Shown here: in pieces, positions 18,427 to 27,798 of the stretch
Layout of the letters: the number at the start of each line of letters is the position of its first letter
How positions within the stretch are numbered: the first letter of the stretch is position 1
Source: a bacterium
Lineage (GTDB): Bacteria > Myxococcota_A > UBA9160 > UBA4427
DNA length: 64,000 nt
Reading direction: 5' to 3'
Assembly: GCA_024742285.1 (NCBI GenBank)
Contig: JANSYR010000022.1
Coordinates: forward strand, 19,970 to 83,969
Program-made: the position numbers and the translations under genes
Notes under the pieces: generated by a model
The model's database searches: none
Told to the model about the DNA's origin: nothing
Seen by the model: the letters and a program-made list of their open reading frames with translations, nothing else

Positions 18427-19425
18427 CTAACGTGCTTCGGCGCGGAGCTGACCAGCCTCGGCCACGAAGTCCGCGGCCAGCAGCGCGGCGACCTCGGTCG
18501 GCGCGGCCTCGAGCGCCTGGACCAGCTCGTCGAGCAGTCCACGGGACTCCGCACGATCGGCGAGCCGCTCGACCCAGAGCTCCTGCTCCGCCAGGGTCTT
18601 GCCCGCGAGGAAGCGCGCGAAATCAGCGGGGCGGTCGAGGCCGAGGGCGATCCAAGCGTCCCGCGGATCCTCACCGACGGCGGTTGCGCCGGTGTGGACC
18701 GCATCGAAGGCGCGATCCGTGCCCGCGTCACCGCGCAGCGGCATCATGCCCGGCGGAATCGGCGCCGCGACGGGCACCGCCTGATTGCGGACGTCGATCG
18801 TGCCGCGCGTCACGGTTCGGGGCGTCGCGTCGAGGACGAAGGCCGGCGGCGGCGCGGCCCCGGCGAAGAGGTGCCCGCTTCGCTCGGCGGGCGCGGCCCC
18901 CCGAAAGAGCTGCACCTGATCGCGCGTCCGCGCGCGGGCCGCAGCGGTCGCTGAATCGGCGGTCCCCCGCGCAGTCGACATCACCGTCATCGGAATCGGC
19001 GTGCGGGCCTCGAGCGCCACGACCGGCTCGCCGACGCCTTCGGCGGCGGGCGTCCGAAGATCATCGAGGCCGAAGCGCCCGGGGTCCTGGATCGCCACGA
19101 CGACCAACGCCGCCGCAGCGACCGCGGAGGCCGGAAGCATGAAGCTCGGCTCGAGGACGCTCGTCACGCCGCGCCGAATCCGCTCGAAGAAGCCGGGCTC
19201 CGTCTCACCCGCGCGGATCCGTCGCATCACGTTCGCGGCGATCATGGGCGGCGTCTCGGGCTCTGGCATCGACCGCAGGATCAGGATCGTCTGCTCGAGC
19301 TCGGCGACCTCGACGGCGCATTCCTCGCAACCGTCCAGGTGGGCATCGACGAGGGCGCGATCTTCGAGGGAGAGGTCCCCTTCCAGGTAGTCGGCCAGGC
19401 TCTTCTTCACGTCCGCGTGATTCAC
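18427..19425 (-). CDS. Membrane anti-sigma factor with zinc-finger domain
   Basis: 332 residues. The N-terminal zinc-binding anti-sigma domain shows HLDGCEECAVE (HxxxCxxC) near residues 29-37. One membrane helix (MLPASAVAAAALVVVAI, about 95-112) follows, then a long Ala/Pro-rich outer part ending in a helical domain rich in Leu and Ala. Such proteins hold a partner ECF sigma factor at the membrane until a signal releases it. The start is a GTG at 19425, one base after the stop of the sigma gene, which identifies the partner. The signal is unknown. Confidence 0.88.
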   Translation of the reverse strand: MNHADVKKSLADYLEGDLSLEDRALVDAHLDGCEECAVEVAELEQTILILRSMPEPETPPMIAANVMRRIRAGETEPGFFERIRRGVTSVLEPSFMLPASAVAAAALVVVAIQDPGRFGLDDLRTPAAEGVGEPVVALEARTPIPMTVMSTARGTADSATAAARARTRDQVQLFRGAAPAERSGHLFAGAAPPPAFVLDATPRTVTRGTIDVRNQAVPVAAPIPPGMMPLRGDAGTDRAFDAVHTGATAVGEDPRDAWIALGLDRPADFARFLAGKTLAEQELWVERLADRAESRGLLDELVQALEAAPTEVAALLAADFVAEAGQLRAEAR

Positions 19426-19426
19426 T

Positions 19427-20206
19427 CTAGAGACCCTCGGCCTGCGGATCGTTGCCCAGCAAGCCCTTCAGTTCTTCGCGCAGCGCCTGGCGTGCGCGGT
19501 GGATTCGGGATTTGACGGTGCCCTCGGCGATGCCGAGCACCTTGGCGATCTCGCCGTAGGCGAGGCCCTCGATGTCGTAGAGGATCACGGGCATCCGCAG
19601 GGAAGGCGAGAGGTTCTCGAGCGCGTCCCGCACGTGACCGGAGAGCTCGGTCCCGAGCGTGGCGTCCTCGGGATTGCGCGGCGCGCTCGGCAGGTCGTCG
19701 CCGGCGTCATGCCGCGTCTTCAGCTTGTCGATCCGGGCGCGCCCGCGGCCGTAGGAACGGCGACGGTTGAGCGCGGCGTTCGCGGCGACGCGGTAGACGA
19801 AGGTCGAAAAACGCGCCTCCGCTCGGAAGCGGTGGCCGTGGCGGTGGAGACTCAGGAAGGTCTCCTGGGTCAGGTCCTCGGCGTCTTCCTTGTTCCCCAT
19901 CATGCGGTAGAGAAGGCGATAGACGCGCGATTCGTGACGCCGGATCAGCTCCTCGAACGCGGACTCGTCGCCCGCCTGCCATGCGACGATGAGCTCCCGA
20001 TCGGGATCCTCGACGACCACGCGGGGCGCGTTCTTCTCACGCGCCAGCGGGTTCGTACCACTCACCATCGGACCTCTCTCGACGATTTCGTATGCCATGG
20101 TCGGTGTCTGCCTCTGCGCGGACAGACCCCGGCCTTCGGATCCGGGTTCCTGCGAAAGCGGTCCTTTTTCGCGTTCTTCCGGGTCCGTGGAGCGTTTCTC
20201 GCCCAT
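19427..20206 (-). CDS. ECF-type RNA polymerase sigma factor
   Basis: Region 2 (ESAFEELIRRHESRVYRL, NKEDAEDLTQETFLSLH, FSTFVYRVAANAALNRRR) and region 4 (SPSLRMPVILYDIEGLAYGEIA, IAEGTVKSRIHRARQAL) are complete. Three starts are plausible. ATG 20206 (259 residues) has the best ribosome site, GAGGAG; ATG 20098 (223 residues) and 20068 (213) have weaker GAGG-type sites and omit a hydrophilic lead of low complexity. I chose 20206 on ribosome-site strength. It is co-transcribed with the anti-sigma gene one base downstream. Confidence 0.9.
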   Translation of the reverse strand: MGEKRSTDPEEREKGPLSQEPGSEGRGLSAQRQTPTMAYEIVERGPMVSGTNPLAREKNAPRVVVEDPDRELIVAWQAGDESAFEELIRRHESRVYRLLYRMMGNKEDAEDLTQETFLSLHRHGHRFRAEARFSTFVYRVAANAALNRRRSYGRGRARIDKLKTRHDAGDDLPSAPRNPEDATLGTELSGHVRDALENLSPSLRMPVILYDIEGLAYGEIAKVLGIAEGTVKSRIHRARQALREELKGLLGNDPQAEGL

Positions 20207-20279
20207 TTCACGCTCCTCGGACCCGACCGAGGCCCCGCGGGGCCCGCCCTCGCGCCCGACGGGACCCGTTCCCGGGCGC

Positions 20280-20783
20280 CTATCCGTCCAGATCGACCTC
20301 TTCGCCATCCCGCACGAAGACCCCGCTCTTGCCGCCCTGCTTGGCGACGAGCCGGACCCGGTCGACCACCATCTCCCGGTCGACCGCCTTGCACATATCG
20401 TAGACCGTGAGCCCGGCCGCCGACGCTGCGACCAGCGCCTCCATCTCCACCCCCGTCTTCCAGTGGGCCTCGACTCGGGCTTCGATCCGGAGCGCGTCGC
20501 CCTCCGGCGAGGGCTCGAGCACGACCTCGACCGAGTCGATCGGCATCGGATGCGCCAGCGGGATCCACTCCCCGGTCCGCTTGGCCGCCTGGATCCCCGC
20601 GATTCGCGCCGTCGCCAGGACGTCGCCCTTCGCGACGCGGCCCTCGACGATCCGCGAGAGGGTCTCGGGTTGCATCCGGACCTCGCCCCGGGCGATGCAG
20701 ACGCGGTGGGTCACCGCCTTCTCGCCGACGTTCACCATCCGCGCCCGGCCCTGTTCATCGAGGTGGGTCAGCTCGTCGCCCAT
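20280..20783 (-). CDS. moaC: Cyclic pyranopterin monophosphate synthase MoaC
   Basis: 167 residues. MoaC converts the MoaA product to cyclic pyranopterin monophosphate in molybdenum-cofactor synthesis. It starts near [22 protein letters not shown] and carries [32 protein letters not shown] and [15 protein letters not shown], all family signatures; the catalytic Asp and Lys lie in the last two blocks. ATG 20783 gives the usual length; a longer in-frame start at 20831 adds an atypical lead. No other moa gene is nearby. Confidence 0.94.
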   Translation of the reverse strand: MGDELTHLDEQGRARMVNVGEKAVTHRVCIARGEVRMQPETLSRIVEGRVAKGDVLATARIAGIQAAKRTGEWIPLAHPMPIDSVEVVLEPSPEGDALRIEARVEAHWKTGVEMEALVAASAAGLTVYDMCKAVDREMVVDRVRLVAKQGGKSGVFVRDGEEVDLDG

Positions 20784-20834
20784 CGTCGTCTCGTTCCTCG
20801 TCGTGTCGGGCGCGCTTCGGCCCCGGCTCATGGC

Positions 20835-21686
20835 TCAGCGATCGAGCCAGTCGAGCATGTCCTGCCAGACCGCCTCGCGCTCGGGCTCGTTGAAGATCTC
20901 GTGGCGCAGCTCGGGATAGACCTTGAGCTCGCTCTCGCTCGCCACCTGCGGCGAGAGACCGGCATGGAAGGCCTGACTGCCGGACGGCGCGGCCAGCGGG
21001 TCGAGCCCGCCATGGAGGATCAGCATCGGTCGCTCGACGCGACTCGCCCCGGCCCGGGTGCGGTCGATCGTGGCGTTCATCCCGGCGGCGAAGCGCGCCG
21101 TCATGCGGTCCTTCACGTAGGGATCCTCGACGTAGCGCCGGATGACTTCCGGATCGCGAGAGAGTCCCTGGAGATCGAGACCGGCGGCCAGACCGATCTT
21201 CGGGGCCACCACCGAGAGGACCCGCGCGGCCATCAGGCTGAGCGTCTGCCGGAGCCCGCCCGCCCCCAGCGCCAGGAGCGCGCCCGAGAGGATGACGCGA
21301 TCGACCGCGGGATGGTGCTCGGCGCAGGCCGTCGCGACGACGAGCCCGCCCATGCTGTGGCCGACGAGGGTGATGGGCAGCCCCGGATGATCGACGGCGA
21401 CCAGCTCGACGAAGCGCGCCGCCTCCTCCGGCAGGCGGTCGAAGCGATCGACGTGTCCCCGGGGCCCGGCGGTCCGCCCATGGCCCGCCTGGTCGTAGGC
21501 GTGGACGGCGAAGCCGCGCTCGGCGAAGTGCATCGCCATCTCGTCGTAGCGCCCGGCGTGCTCCGCATAGCCATGGACGAGGATCATCACGCGGGAGGGC
21601 TCCGGCGGGAGCCAGCTCCGGCGATACCGCTCGCCCTGATCGGAGAGGACGACCTGGGTCTCTTTTCGAAGGATCTGGTCGCGCAC
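20835..21686 (-). CDS. Alpha/beta hydrolase, monoacylglycerol lipase / lysophospholipase type
   Basis: 283 residues. ILVHGYAEHAGRYDEMA is the oxyanion-hole region of the Hydrolase_4 (lysophospholipase-like) family, followed by AYDQAGHGRTAGPRGHVD. The nucleophile is in LVGHSMGG, the acid in LHGGLDPLAAP and the histidine in YPELRHEIFNEPER. These enzymes hydrolyse monoacylglycerols or lysophospholipids. The start is a GTG at 21686 that directly follows the TGA of the transglycosylase gene. No signal peptide, so it is probably cytosolic. Confidence 0.87.
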   Translation of the reverse strand: MRDQILRKETQVVLSDQGERYRRSWLPPEPSRVMILVHGYAEHAGRYDEMAMHFAERGFAVHAYDQAGHGRTAGPRGHVDRFDRLPEEAARFVELVAVDHPGLPITLVGHSMGGLVVATACAEHHPAVDRVILSGALLALGAGGLRQTLSLMAARVLSVVAPKIGLAAGLDLQGLSRDPEVIRRYVEDPYVKDRMTARFAAGMNATIDRTRAGASRVERPMLILHGGLDPLAAPSGSQAFHAGLSPQVASESELKVYPELRHEIFNEPEREAVWQDMLDWLDR

Positions 21687-22451
21687 TCAGCCGGCACTCG
21701 CCGCGCGGACGCGCGCACGGGCGCGCTGCACTTTCTGGAGATAGGCGACGCCGCGGATCCGGCGCCCCCAGAAATAGCTCGAGATCCCCCGCGCTTCGCC
21801 GAGCCGACGGATGTTGTCGGCGAGAATGAAGCAGCCCGCCTCGACGTTGCTCTCGATCGTCGCGAGGTTGCCCGACAGCGGCAGCTTCTCGGCCATGTAG
21901 GGCATCACCTGCATCAGACCGATCGCCCCCTTCCCGCTCTCGGCCCAGGGCCGCGCATCGCTCTCCACGATCAGCACCGCCGTCACGAGATAGGGGTCGA
22001 GCTCGTAGCGGCGACTGCTTCGCAGGACGGCCTCGATCACGCGCTCGGTCTCCTCCTCGGAGAGGGCCGAACGGCGGTCGCGAAGATGGGCGCGAAGGGC
22101 CGCTCCGACGGCGCCGCGGGTCGCGGCGAGCTCCTCGTCGGCGGTGATCACGCCCTGCGCGCGCTCGAATCGGACGGGCGGCGCGTCGATCACCAGCAGC
22201 GCGCCCAGCGCCACCAGCACCCAGGTCGAGACCCGTCGGCCCCGCGGCGAGAGCGTACTGCCGAGGGCGTGCCAGGCGGCCTCGGGCGGCGGAGCACCGG
22301 ACGGCGGCTCCGCTCGGTCCGCTTTCGGCTGCGACGAATCCACTCGGCCCCTCCAGCTGCCGCGACCGCGGTCGATCGCAGCGCCCCTCGCGGTCGCTGC
22401 CCGACGGCCGGGCGAAGAGGCAGAGTACCCATGCCCCTGCCCGGCGGCCAT
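21687..22451 (-). CDS. Lytic transglycosylase (SLT domain), membrane-anchored
   Basis: 254 residues. A Pro/Arg-rich N-terminus is followed by one membrane helix (STWVLVALGALLVID, about 75-89) and a soluble SLT domain with catalytic Glu (about E163) in VESDARPW and GKGAIGLMQVMP. Such enzymes cleave peptidoglycan between MurNAc and GlcNAc, releasing anhydro-muropeptides. The start is uncertain: ATG 22451 lacks a clear ribosome site. It is the first gene of the run through the hydrolase and moaC. Confidence 0.85.
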   Translation of the reverse strand: MAAGQGHGYSASSPGRRAATARGAAIDRGRGSWRGRVDSSQPKADRAEPPSGAPPPEAAWHALGSTLSPRGRRVSTWVLVALGALLVIDAPPVRFERAQGVITADEELAATRGAVGAALRAHLRDRRSALSEEETERVIEAVLRSSRRYELDPYLVTAVLIVESDARPWAESGKGAIGLMQVMPYMAEKLPLSGNLATIESNVEAGCFILADNIRRLGEARGISSYFWGRRIRGVAYLQKVQRARARVRAASAG

Positions 22452-22608
22452 GTGACACCGAAATGCTTCACCTGGCCCCCATCTCTGCCCGAGCGCTTCT
22501 ATTCCGCCGGGCGATCCGGTATTTTCGCGTCATCCGATCCGGAGTGCGTGACGCGGCGTGGATCGGTCAGTCGCCCCCAACTGTCCGCGTCTCTTCGGAA
22601 TCGTCCCC

Positions 22609-23676
22609 ATGTCGACCGCCGCCGCTCCATTCCCTGCGAGCCCGCAGCTCGACCCGGCCTCGCGCGCGCTCCTCGAGGGCCTCGGCGCGCTGCACGCCGT
22701 GGTCGTGGCCGTCGATGCGATGGGCCGAACCGTCTTCACTCACGATCCGGAAGGCCGACTCGGCGAGCCGCCGCCGGTGACGTTCGCAGACGCCGACGAC
22801 GCGCCTGCCCTCGTTCGCGCGATCGCCGACTGCCTGGCCGACGAGACCGCGGCGGCCGACACCCCGGGACTCCGGTCTTTCGACGTCGCGAGCGATCCGC
22901 CGCTGCGCGTCGTGCTCGTCGACGCCGCGGACCCGGAAGCCCCGCTCGAGACCCTGGCGCGCAAGAACGAGGAGCTCGAGACCTGCCTGCGCAGCGTGTC
23001 CCACGACCTGCGCTCGCCGCTCGTCTCGGTGCTCGGCTTCACGCGTCTGCTGCGCGACGAGTTCGGCGAACCGATCGGGCGGACGGGGCAGCACTTCGTC
23101 GACCGGATCGAGCAGGCGGGCCGACACATGGAGCGCCTCCTCCACGACCTCCTCGCACTCACGCGGATGGAGGACACGCCCAACATGTCGGTGCACGTGA
23201 ACCCGGCCGCCGTGCTCGAGCAGCTCGCCGCCGAGCGAAAGCTCGAGCTCGACGCCGCGCGCATCGCGCTCGTCGTTCCGGCCGAGGCCCCGGTCGTCGT
23301 CTGCGATCGGACGCGCCTCTATCAGCTCTTCTCGAATCTCGTGGGCAACGCGATCCGCTTCGTCCCGCGCGACGGCACCGGCCGGATCGAGGTCCGCGTG
23401 GAGGCCATGGACGACGGCTGGCAGCTCGACGTCGAGGACAACGGCCCCGGAATCGCCCCGGAAGACCGCGCGCGGATCTTCGAGCCCTTCCGGACCGCGC
23501 GCCATCCTCGTCAATCGATCGAGGGCCGGAAGTCGAGCGGTCTCGGCCTCGCGATCGTGCGCAAGATCGTCGACGCCCACGGCGGCCGGATCCACGTCGA
23601 GGACGCTCCGAGCGGTGGGGCCCGGTTCCGGGTCTGGCTCCCGCGCCCCGACGGCGGTCGGGACGAAACCACGTAG
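22609..23676 (+). CDS. Sensor histidine kinase, soluble
   Basis: 355 residues with no evident membrane helix. An N-terminal PAS-like segment (VVVAVDAMGRTVFTHDPEGR) is followed by a short coil and HisKA with the acceptor histidine in SVSHDLRSPLVSVLGF (about H132). The ATPase domain is complete: N box NLVGNAIRF, DNGPGIAPEDRARIFEPF and SSGLGLAIVRKIVDAHGG. It therefore looks fully active, unlike the split pair at 56677-60266. No response regulator is adjacent. ATG 22609 is chosen over an in-frame start at 22558 because it directly precedes the PAS-like part; neither has a strong ribosome site. Confidence 0.87.
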   Translation: MSTAAAPFPASPQLDPASRALLEGLGALHAVVVAVDAMGRTVFTHDPEGRLGEPPPVTFADADDAPALVRAIADCLADETAAADTPGLRSFDVASDPPLRVVLVDAADPEAPLETLARKNEELETCLRSVSHDLRSPLVSVLGFTRLLRDEFGEPIGRTGQHFVDRIEQAGRHMERLLHDLLALTRMEDTPNMSVHVNPAAVLEQLAAERKLELDAARIALVVPAEAPVVVCDRTRLYQLFSNLVGNAIRFVPRDGTGRIEVRVEAMDDGWQLDVEDNGPGIAPEDRARIFEPFRTARHPRQSIEGRKSSGLGLAIVRKIVDAHGGRIHVEDAPSGGARFRVWLPRPDGGRDETT

Positions 23677-23790
23677 ACGCCATTCGCGTAGTTCCGTCGT
23701 CGCCGCCCGCGCCGATTGCCCGGCCGAGGGCCTTCACGTACCGTGCGCCCGCCTCGATCCGAGCCAGAACGCGCGCCAGAGGGGAATTCC

Positions 23791-24552
23791 ATGTATCCGG
23801 TGCTCTTCACGATCCCGGGCCTCGATTGGCCCATCTCGAGCTTCGGCGCGATGATGGCCCTCGGGTTCCTCGTCGGATACTGGATCTCGCTTCCGCGCAT
23901 GAAGGAAGAGGGACTCGACCCCGAGGACGCGGCCAACCTGCTGATGGTGATCATGCTGGGCGGCGTGTTCGGCGCGAAGCTCTACTACGCGATCAGCTTC
24001 TACCTGATCTACGGCGATCCGTTCTGGGCCTCGATGTTCAGCCGCGGCGGCCTGGTCTTCTACGGCGGCTTCATCGGCGGCGGCCTCGCGGGCTACCTGG
24101 GCTGCAAGTACTGGCAGGTCCCTCCGATCCCCCTCGCGAACGCGGCCTGCATCTCCCTGGCCGTCGGCCAGGCGATCGGCCGCGTCGGCTGTTTCCTGGT
24201 CGGCGACGACTACGGGACGGCCTCGGACCTGCCCTGGGCCGTGGCGTTCCCGAACGGCCTGCCGCCGGTGCACTACCCGGTCCATCCGACGATGCTCTAC
24301 GAGACGGCGTGGCTCCTGCTCGGAGCCGGCTTCCTCTGGAGCCGGCGCATGAAGAGCGCGTCGCTGATGGGCGAGTTCCTGATCATCAACGGCATCGGCC
24401 GCTTCGCCATCGAGTTCTGGCGCCTGAACGCCCGCGTCGCCCTCGGCCTCTCCGAGGCCCAGTTCATCGGCCTCGGCCTGATCGTCTTCGGCGTCGTGCT
24501 GATCCTGCGCGCCCGGTCGCAGGACGCCGACCCGGTCGCCGCCTCCGCCTGA
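23791..24552 (+). CDS. lgt: Phosphatidylglycerol--prolipoprotein diacylglyceryl transferase
   Basis: 253 residues, about seven membrane helices. Lgt attaches diacylglycerol to the lipobox cysteine, the first step of lipoprotein maturation (its substrates include the lipoproteins at 3084 and 34108). The motif RGGLVFYGGFIGG and the GRVGCFLVGDDYG segment, with the essential Arg, are present. VHPTMLYE and FLIINGIGRFAIEFWR are also family hallmarks. Tyr replaces the His seen in E. coli HGG, as in many bacterial Lgt proteins. ATG 23791 has a GAGGGGA ribosome site. Confidence 0.95.
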   Translation: MYPVLFTIPGLDWPISSFGAMMALGFLVGYWISLPRMKEEGLDPEDAANLLMVIMLGGVFGAKLYYAISFYLIYGDPFWASMFSRGGLVFYGGFIGGGLAGYLGCKYWQVPPIPLANAACISLAVGQAIGRVGCFLVGDDYGTASDLPWAVAFPNGLPPVHYPVHPTMLYETAWLLLGAGFLWSRRMKSASLMGEFLIINGIGRFAIEFWRLNARVALGLSEAQFIGLGLIVFGVVLILRARSQDADPVAASA

Positions 24553-24563
24553 TCAGCCGGCGA

Positions 24564-24636
24564 TCCGCGTTCCGCGCGGCGTCGACCTGAACGGACGGTG
24601 CTCCGCGTTCCGCCCGGCACCGACCTGAACCGCCGG
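24564..24636. repeat. Two imperfect 35-bp copies, period 38, between two gene ends
   Basis: Copies at 24564-24598 and 24602-24636 share most bases, including TCCGCGTTCCGC and CGACCTGAAC. They fill the 94-base convergent gap between lgt and the next gene. A shorter related string overlaps the C-terminal codons of the minus-strand gene. Confidence 0.65.
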
Positions 24637-24646
24637 CGCCCCGCCC

Positions 24647-25603
24647 TCAGCCCGGCGTCGACTCGAGGCGCCCCTGGAGCTGCTTCGCCGCGTCGACGAT
24701 CGTGGCGCCCTCGGCGTCGTTGTCGACGAGTCGGCCCACCCGCGAGAGCGCCGACGCGGCCCGGCGCGCGAAGCGCCGGACCTCGAGGGGACCGCCGAGG
24801 TCGACCCAGGCTTCGAGGGCGGCGATGCTCGAGGCGTAGTCGCCGTCGAGGAATGCCTGCATGCCTTCCGCATAGCGCTCGAGCTGGTCGATCTCCGCGC
24901 TCGGTGCCCGGGCTTCGCGGGACGCCTCGCGCAGCACCTTCGACGCCTCGACGAAGTAGGCGCTGTGGAGCAGCGCGCGGGCCGCTTCGACCAGCCCCGT
25001 CGACACGTCCCCGAACATCTCTGCGAGCAGGGTCGCGAAGCCCCCGCGGAAGGTCCGGTCGACGAGGTCGCGGCGCTGGAGGAGGCAGCGCACGACGCCG
25101 CGCTCGTCGGCGCGCTCGACGAGCATCCGGCGGAACTGCTCACGGGTCTGCGCGAGGAGGATGCGGACCTCCGAGAGACCTTCGTCGACGCGACCGGCGC
25201 TCCGTTCGAGGAGCCCCTCGAACTCGCCGAAGAGCGCGTCGGGATCTCCGTCGGTCGCAGCGCGCAGCGACGCCAGGCGCGGTGCGTACACGTCCCGCTG
25301 GTACAGGCTCTCGCGGAGCATCATCGCCGCGTGGAAGAGCGCGCCGACGGTCAGGTCGAAGAGCACTTCCCGGCGCACGGCTTCCGAAGAGAGACCTTCG
25401 CTCCGGAAGAGCGCGTGGCTGCGTTCCTTCAGTCTGAAGAGCGCAGAGGCCGGGTCGTCGCCCACCGCCCCCGCCAGGGTCGCGAAGTCGAGGTCGTCCT
25501 CGCGCTCGATCGCCTCGGCGAGCTCCGCGGACGCGGTCAGGAACTCGCGCAGGAGCTGCACGAAGTCGGACGACTGCTGGGCTGCGTCACGTCGGGACGA
25601 CAT
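24647..25603 (-). CDS. Helical protein of unknown function
   Basis: 318 residues, almost entirely predicted helix, rich in Arg, Glu, Ala and Leu. No signal peptide, membrane helix or metal motif. A repeat-like C-terminal part (YAEGMQAFLDGDYASSIAALEA) has the spacing of a tetratricopeptide-type helix pair. ATG 25603 is the first in-frame Met that gives a uniform composition; upstream codons to 26194 look non-coding. Its third-position GC matches its neighbours, so I believe it is a gene. It diverges from etfQO. I do not recognise the family. Confidence 0.65.
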   Translation of the reverse strand: MSSRRDAAQQSSDFVQLLREFLTASAELAEAIEREDDLDFATLAGAVGDDPASALFRLKERSHALFRSEGLSSEAVRREVLFDLTVGALFHAAMMLRESLYQRDVYAPRLASLRAATDGDPDALFGEFEGLLERSAGRVDEGLSEVRILLAQTREQFRRMLVERADERGVVRCLLQRRDLVDRTFRGGFATLLAEMFGDVSTGLVEAARALLHSAYFVEASKVLREASREARAPSAEIDQLERYAEGMQAFLDGDYASSIAALEAWVDLGGPLEVRRFARRAASALSRVGRLVDNDAEGATIVDAAKQLQGRLESTPG

Positions 25604-26067
25604 CGCGAGGGGGGTTCCTTGCTCCCGGGGTGGGGAGTGGGCGCGCCGTTCCGGGGGCGTGCCGCGCACATTCTGACGGATCGACAGACAGCGCCGACCC
25701 GACCCCGGATTCATCGGCCATCCGCGCCCCGGGCTGGTGCGCGCGGCAGCATAGGAGAGCCCCCGGCGGGCGCCAAACCGCCTTCCGAGGGAACCGAATG
25801 CGGATTCGCCTCCCCTCTGCCACGAATCGGTGCAGGGCGGCGAAGGCCCCGCTGAGCACCGCGAGACGCAACTGAGTGGGGTTTCAGGACCTGACCTGAC
25901 CGGGATCCCGTTGTTTCGAGACGCCCCGTCTTTTATTGTCCGGCCATCCCGAGATCCATCCGGAGGGCGCCACGCCGCGCTCCGGGAGCCCCGGCATCCT
26001 CCGGGGCGGACAGCGGGCGCCTCGTCGGCCCCGCCACCCCAGCCAAGCCCAGAAAGGAAGACAAGCG
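25604..26067. other. 464-base divergent spacer before etfQO
   Basis: No gene is supported. It should carry the promoters of the unknown gene (minus) and etfQO (plus). A T-rich patch at about 25910-25940 could be a core promoter element, but I cannot define boxes with confidence. Confidence 0.4.
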
Positions 26068-27768
26068 ATGTCCGAACCCGAACGCGAAAGCATGGAGGTC
26101 GACGTCCTCTTCGTCGGCGCCGGTCCGGCCACCCTCGCCTCCGCCTACCACCTGATGAACCAGGTCGAGGAGCACAATGCATCTTGCGAGGCACGCGGGG
26201 AAGAACCGATCGAGCCTCCCGTGGTCCTCGTGATCGAGAAGGCCGCCGAGATCGGCGACCACCAGCTCTCGGGCGCGGTGATGAACCCGAAGGGCATCGC
26301 CGAGCTCATGCCCGACTACAAGGAGCAGGGCTTCCCGATCGAGCAGACCTGCGACAAGGCGTACTTCTGGCAGTTCTTCCGGAAGTTCACCGTCAAGCTG
26401 CCCGCGCTCGTCACCCCGCCCTTCTTCCAGAAGAAGGGCTACCACATCGTCTCCCTCTCGGACGTCGTGAAGTTCCTCGCCGAGAAGTGCGAGGAGAAGG
26501 GCATCGAGATCTACCCGGGCTTCGCCGCCTCGGAGGTCCTCTTCGAGGGCGACCGGGTCGTCGGCGTGCGCACGGGCGACATGGGCATCGACAAGGACGG
26601 CAAGCCGAAGTCGACCTACCAGCCCGGCATGGACATCGTCGCCGGCGTGACCGTCTTCGGCGAAGGCGTTCGCGGATCCTGCACGAAGACGGTCCTCGAT
26701 CGCTTCGACATGCACGGCGAGTGCGAGCAGACCTACGAGACGGGCATCAAGGAGATCTGGCGGGTCAAGCCGGAGAAGCACAAGCCCGGCCGCGTGATCC
26801 ACGGCTCGATGTTCCCCGACTTCCTGGGCGAGATCCACGGCATGTGGCTGTACGACATGGGCGACAACCTCGTGTCCTACGGCTTCGTGACGCCGCTCGC
26901 GAGTGAGGATCCGAACAACGATCCCCACCGCGCCGCCCAGGAGTTCAAGCGCGACTCCCCGTTCATGCGCGACCTCCTCGAGGGGGCAGAGCTCGTCAAG
27001 TACGGCGCGAAGTGCGTGCCGGCGGGTGGCCTGCGCGCGATCCCGAAGCTCTACTGCAACGGTGCCATGCTCGTCGGGGACTCGGCGGGCATGCTCAACA
27101 TCATGAAGCTCGCCGGCATCCACACGGCGATCAAGTCGGGCATGATGGCGGCGGAAACGATCATCGACAGCATCAAGGCCGCCGACACCTCGGCGAAGAC
27201 CCTCGGCAACTACGCCGAGCGCTTCCGCAACAGCTGGGCGTACCAGGAGCACTACGAGGCGCGGAACTTCTCGGGCAGCAACGAGATCTCGCCGCTCTTC
27301 GGCATGCTCAACATTCCGCTGATGGTCCCGACCAAGGGCCGCGGCATGATCGACGGGCTCGAGACCCACGCACCGCACCGCGCCATGAAGAAGCTCTGGG
27401 AGCTCCCGAAGTCCCGCCGCGAGCGCGAGCCCTTCAAGCCCGACGGCGTACTCACCTTCTCGAAGGAGAACTCGGTCGGCTACTCGGGCACCGCCCACGA
27501 AGCCGACCAGCAGCCGCACCTGAAGGTCGCCGACAAGAACGTCTGCGCGACGGACTGCGCCCGTGACTACGGGAACCCGTGCGAGAAGTTCTGCCCGGCC
27601 GCGGTCTACGAGATGGTGGATTCCCAGGACAACCCGGGAACGAAGGAGCTCTTCATCCACCACGAGAACTGCGTCCACTGCAAGACGTGCGACATCGCGG
27701 ATCCGTACCAGATCATCACCTGGACGACGCCGCAGGGCGGCGAGGGGCCCGACTACACCAAGATGTAG
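26068..27768 (+). CDS. etfQO: Electron transfer flavoprotein-ubiquinone oxidoreductase
   Basis: 566 residues. ETF-QO passes electrons from acyl-CoA dehydrogenases, via ETF, to membrane quinone. The FAD motif FVGAGPATLASAYHL is near the start and GDSAGMLNIMKLAGIHTAIKSG completes FAD binding. The C-terminal domain carries the four cluster cysteines of a [4Fe-4S] centre in CEKFCPAAVYE and HENCVHCKTCDI. ATG 26068 has an AAGGA ribosome site and excludes a Pro/Arg-rich lead. It supports the acyl-CoA dehydrogenase at 42421; no ETF genes are in the window. An intrinsic terminator follows. Confidence 0.95.
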   Translation: MSEPERESMEVDVLFVGAGPATLASAYHLMNQVEEHNASCEARGEEPIEPPVVLVIEKAAEIGDHQLSGAVMNPKGIAELMPDYKEQGFPIEQTCDKAYFWQFFRKFTVKLPALVTPPFFQKKGYHIVSLSDVVKFLAEKCEEKGIEIYPGFAASEVLFEGDRVVGVRTGDMGIDKDGKPKSTYQPGMDIVAGVTVFGEGVRGSCTKTVLDRFDMHGECEQTYETGIKEIWRVKPEKHKPGRVIHGSMFPDFLGEIHGMWLYDMGDNLVSYGFVTPLASEDPNNDPHRAAQEFKRDSPFMRDLLEGAELVKYGAKCVPAGGLRAIPKLYCNGAMLVGDSAGMLNIMKLAGIHTAIKSGMMAAETIIDSIKAADTSAKTLGNYAERFRNSWAYQEHYEARNFSGSNEISPLFGMLNIPLMVPTKGRGMIDGLETHAPHRAMKKLWELPKSRREREPFKPDGVLTFSKENSVGYSGTAHEADQQPHLKVADKNVCATDCARDYGNPCEKFCPAAVYEMVDSQDNPGTKELFIHHENCVHCKTCDIADPYQIITWTTPQGGEGPDYTKM

Positions 27769-27798
27769 TCGCGTCGACTCGCAGTACGCGAAGACGAA

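Noticed and set aside
22609..23676. Third defective histidine kinase
   Set aside because: Checked for the same decay as the 56-60 kb pair; H box, N box, DNGPGI and GLGL motifs are all intact.
19989..24590. A 1533-codon plus-strand open frame
   Set aside because: It runs antisense through the sigma factor, moaC, hydrolase and transglycosylase genes. Its composition is Arg/Asp/His-rich without any fold; a by-product of high GC.
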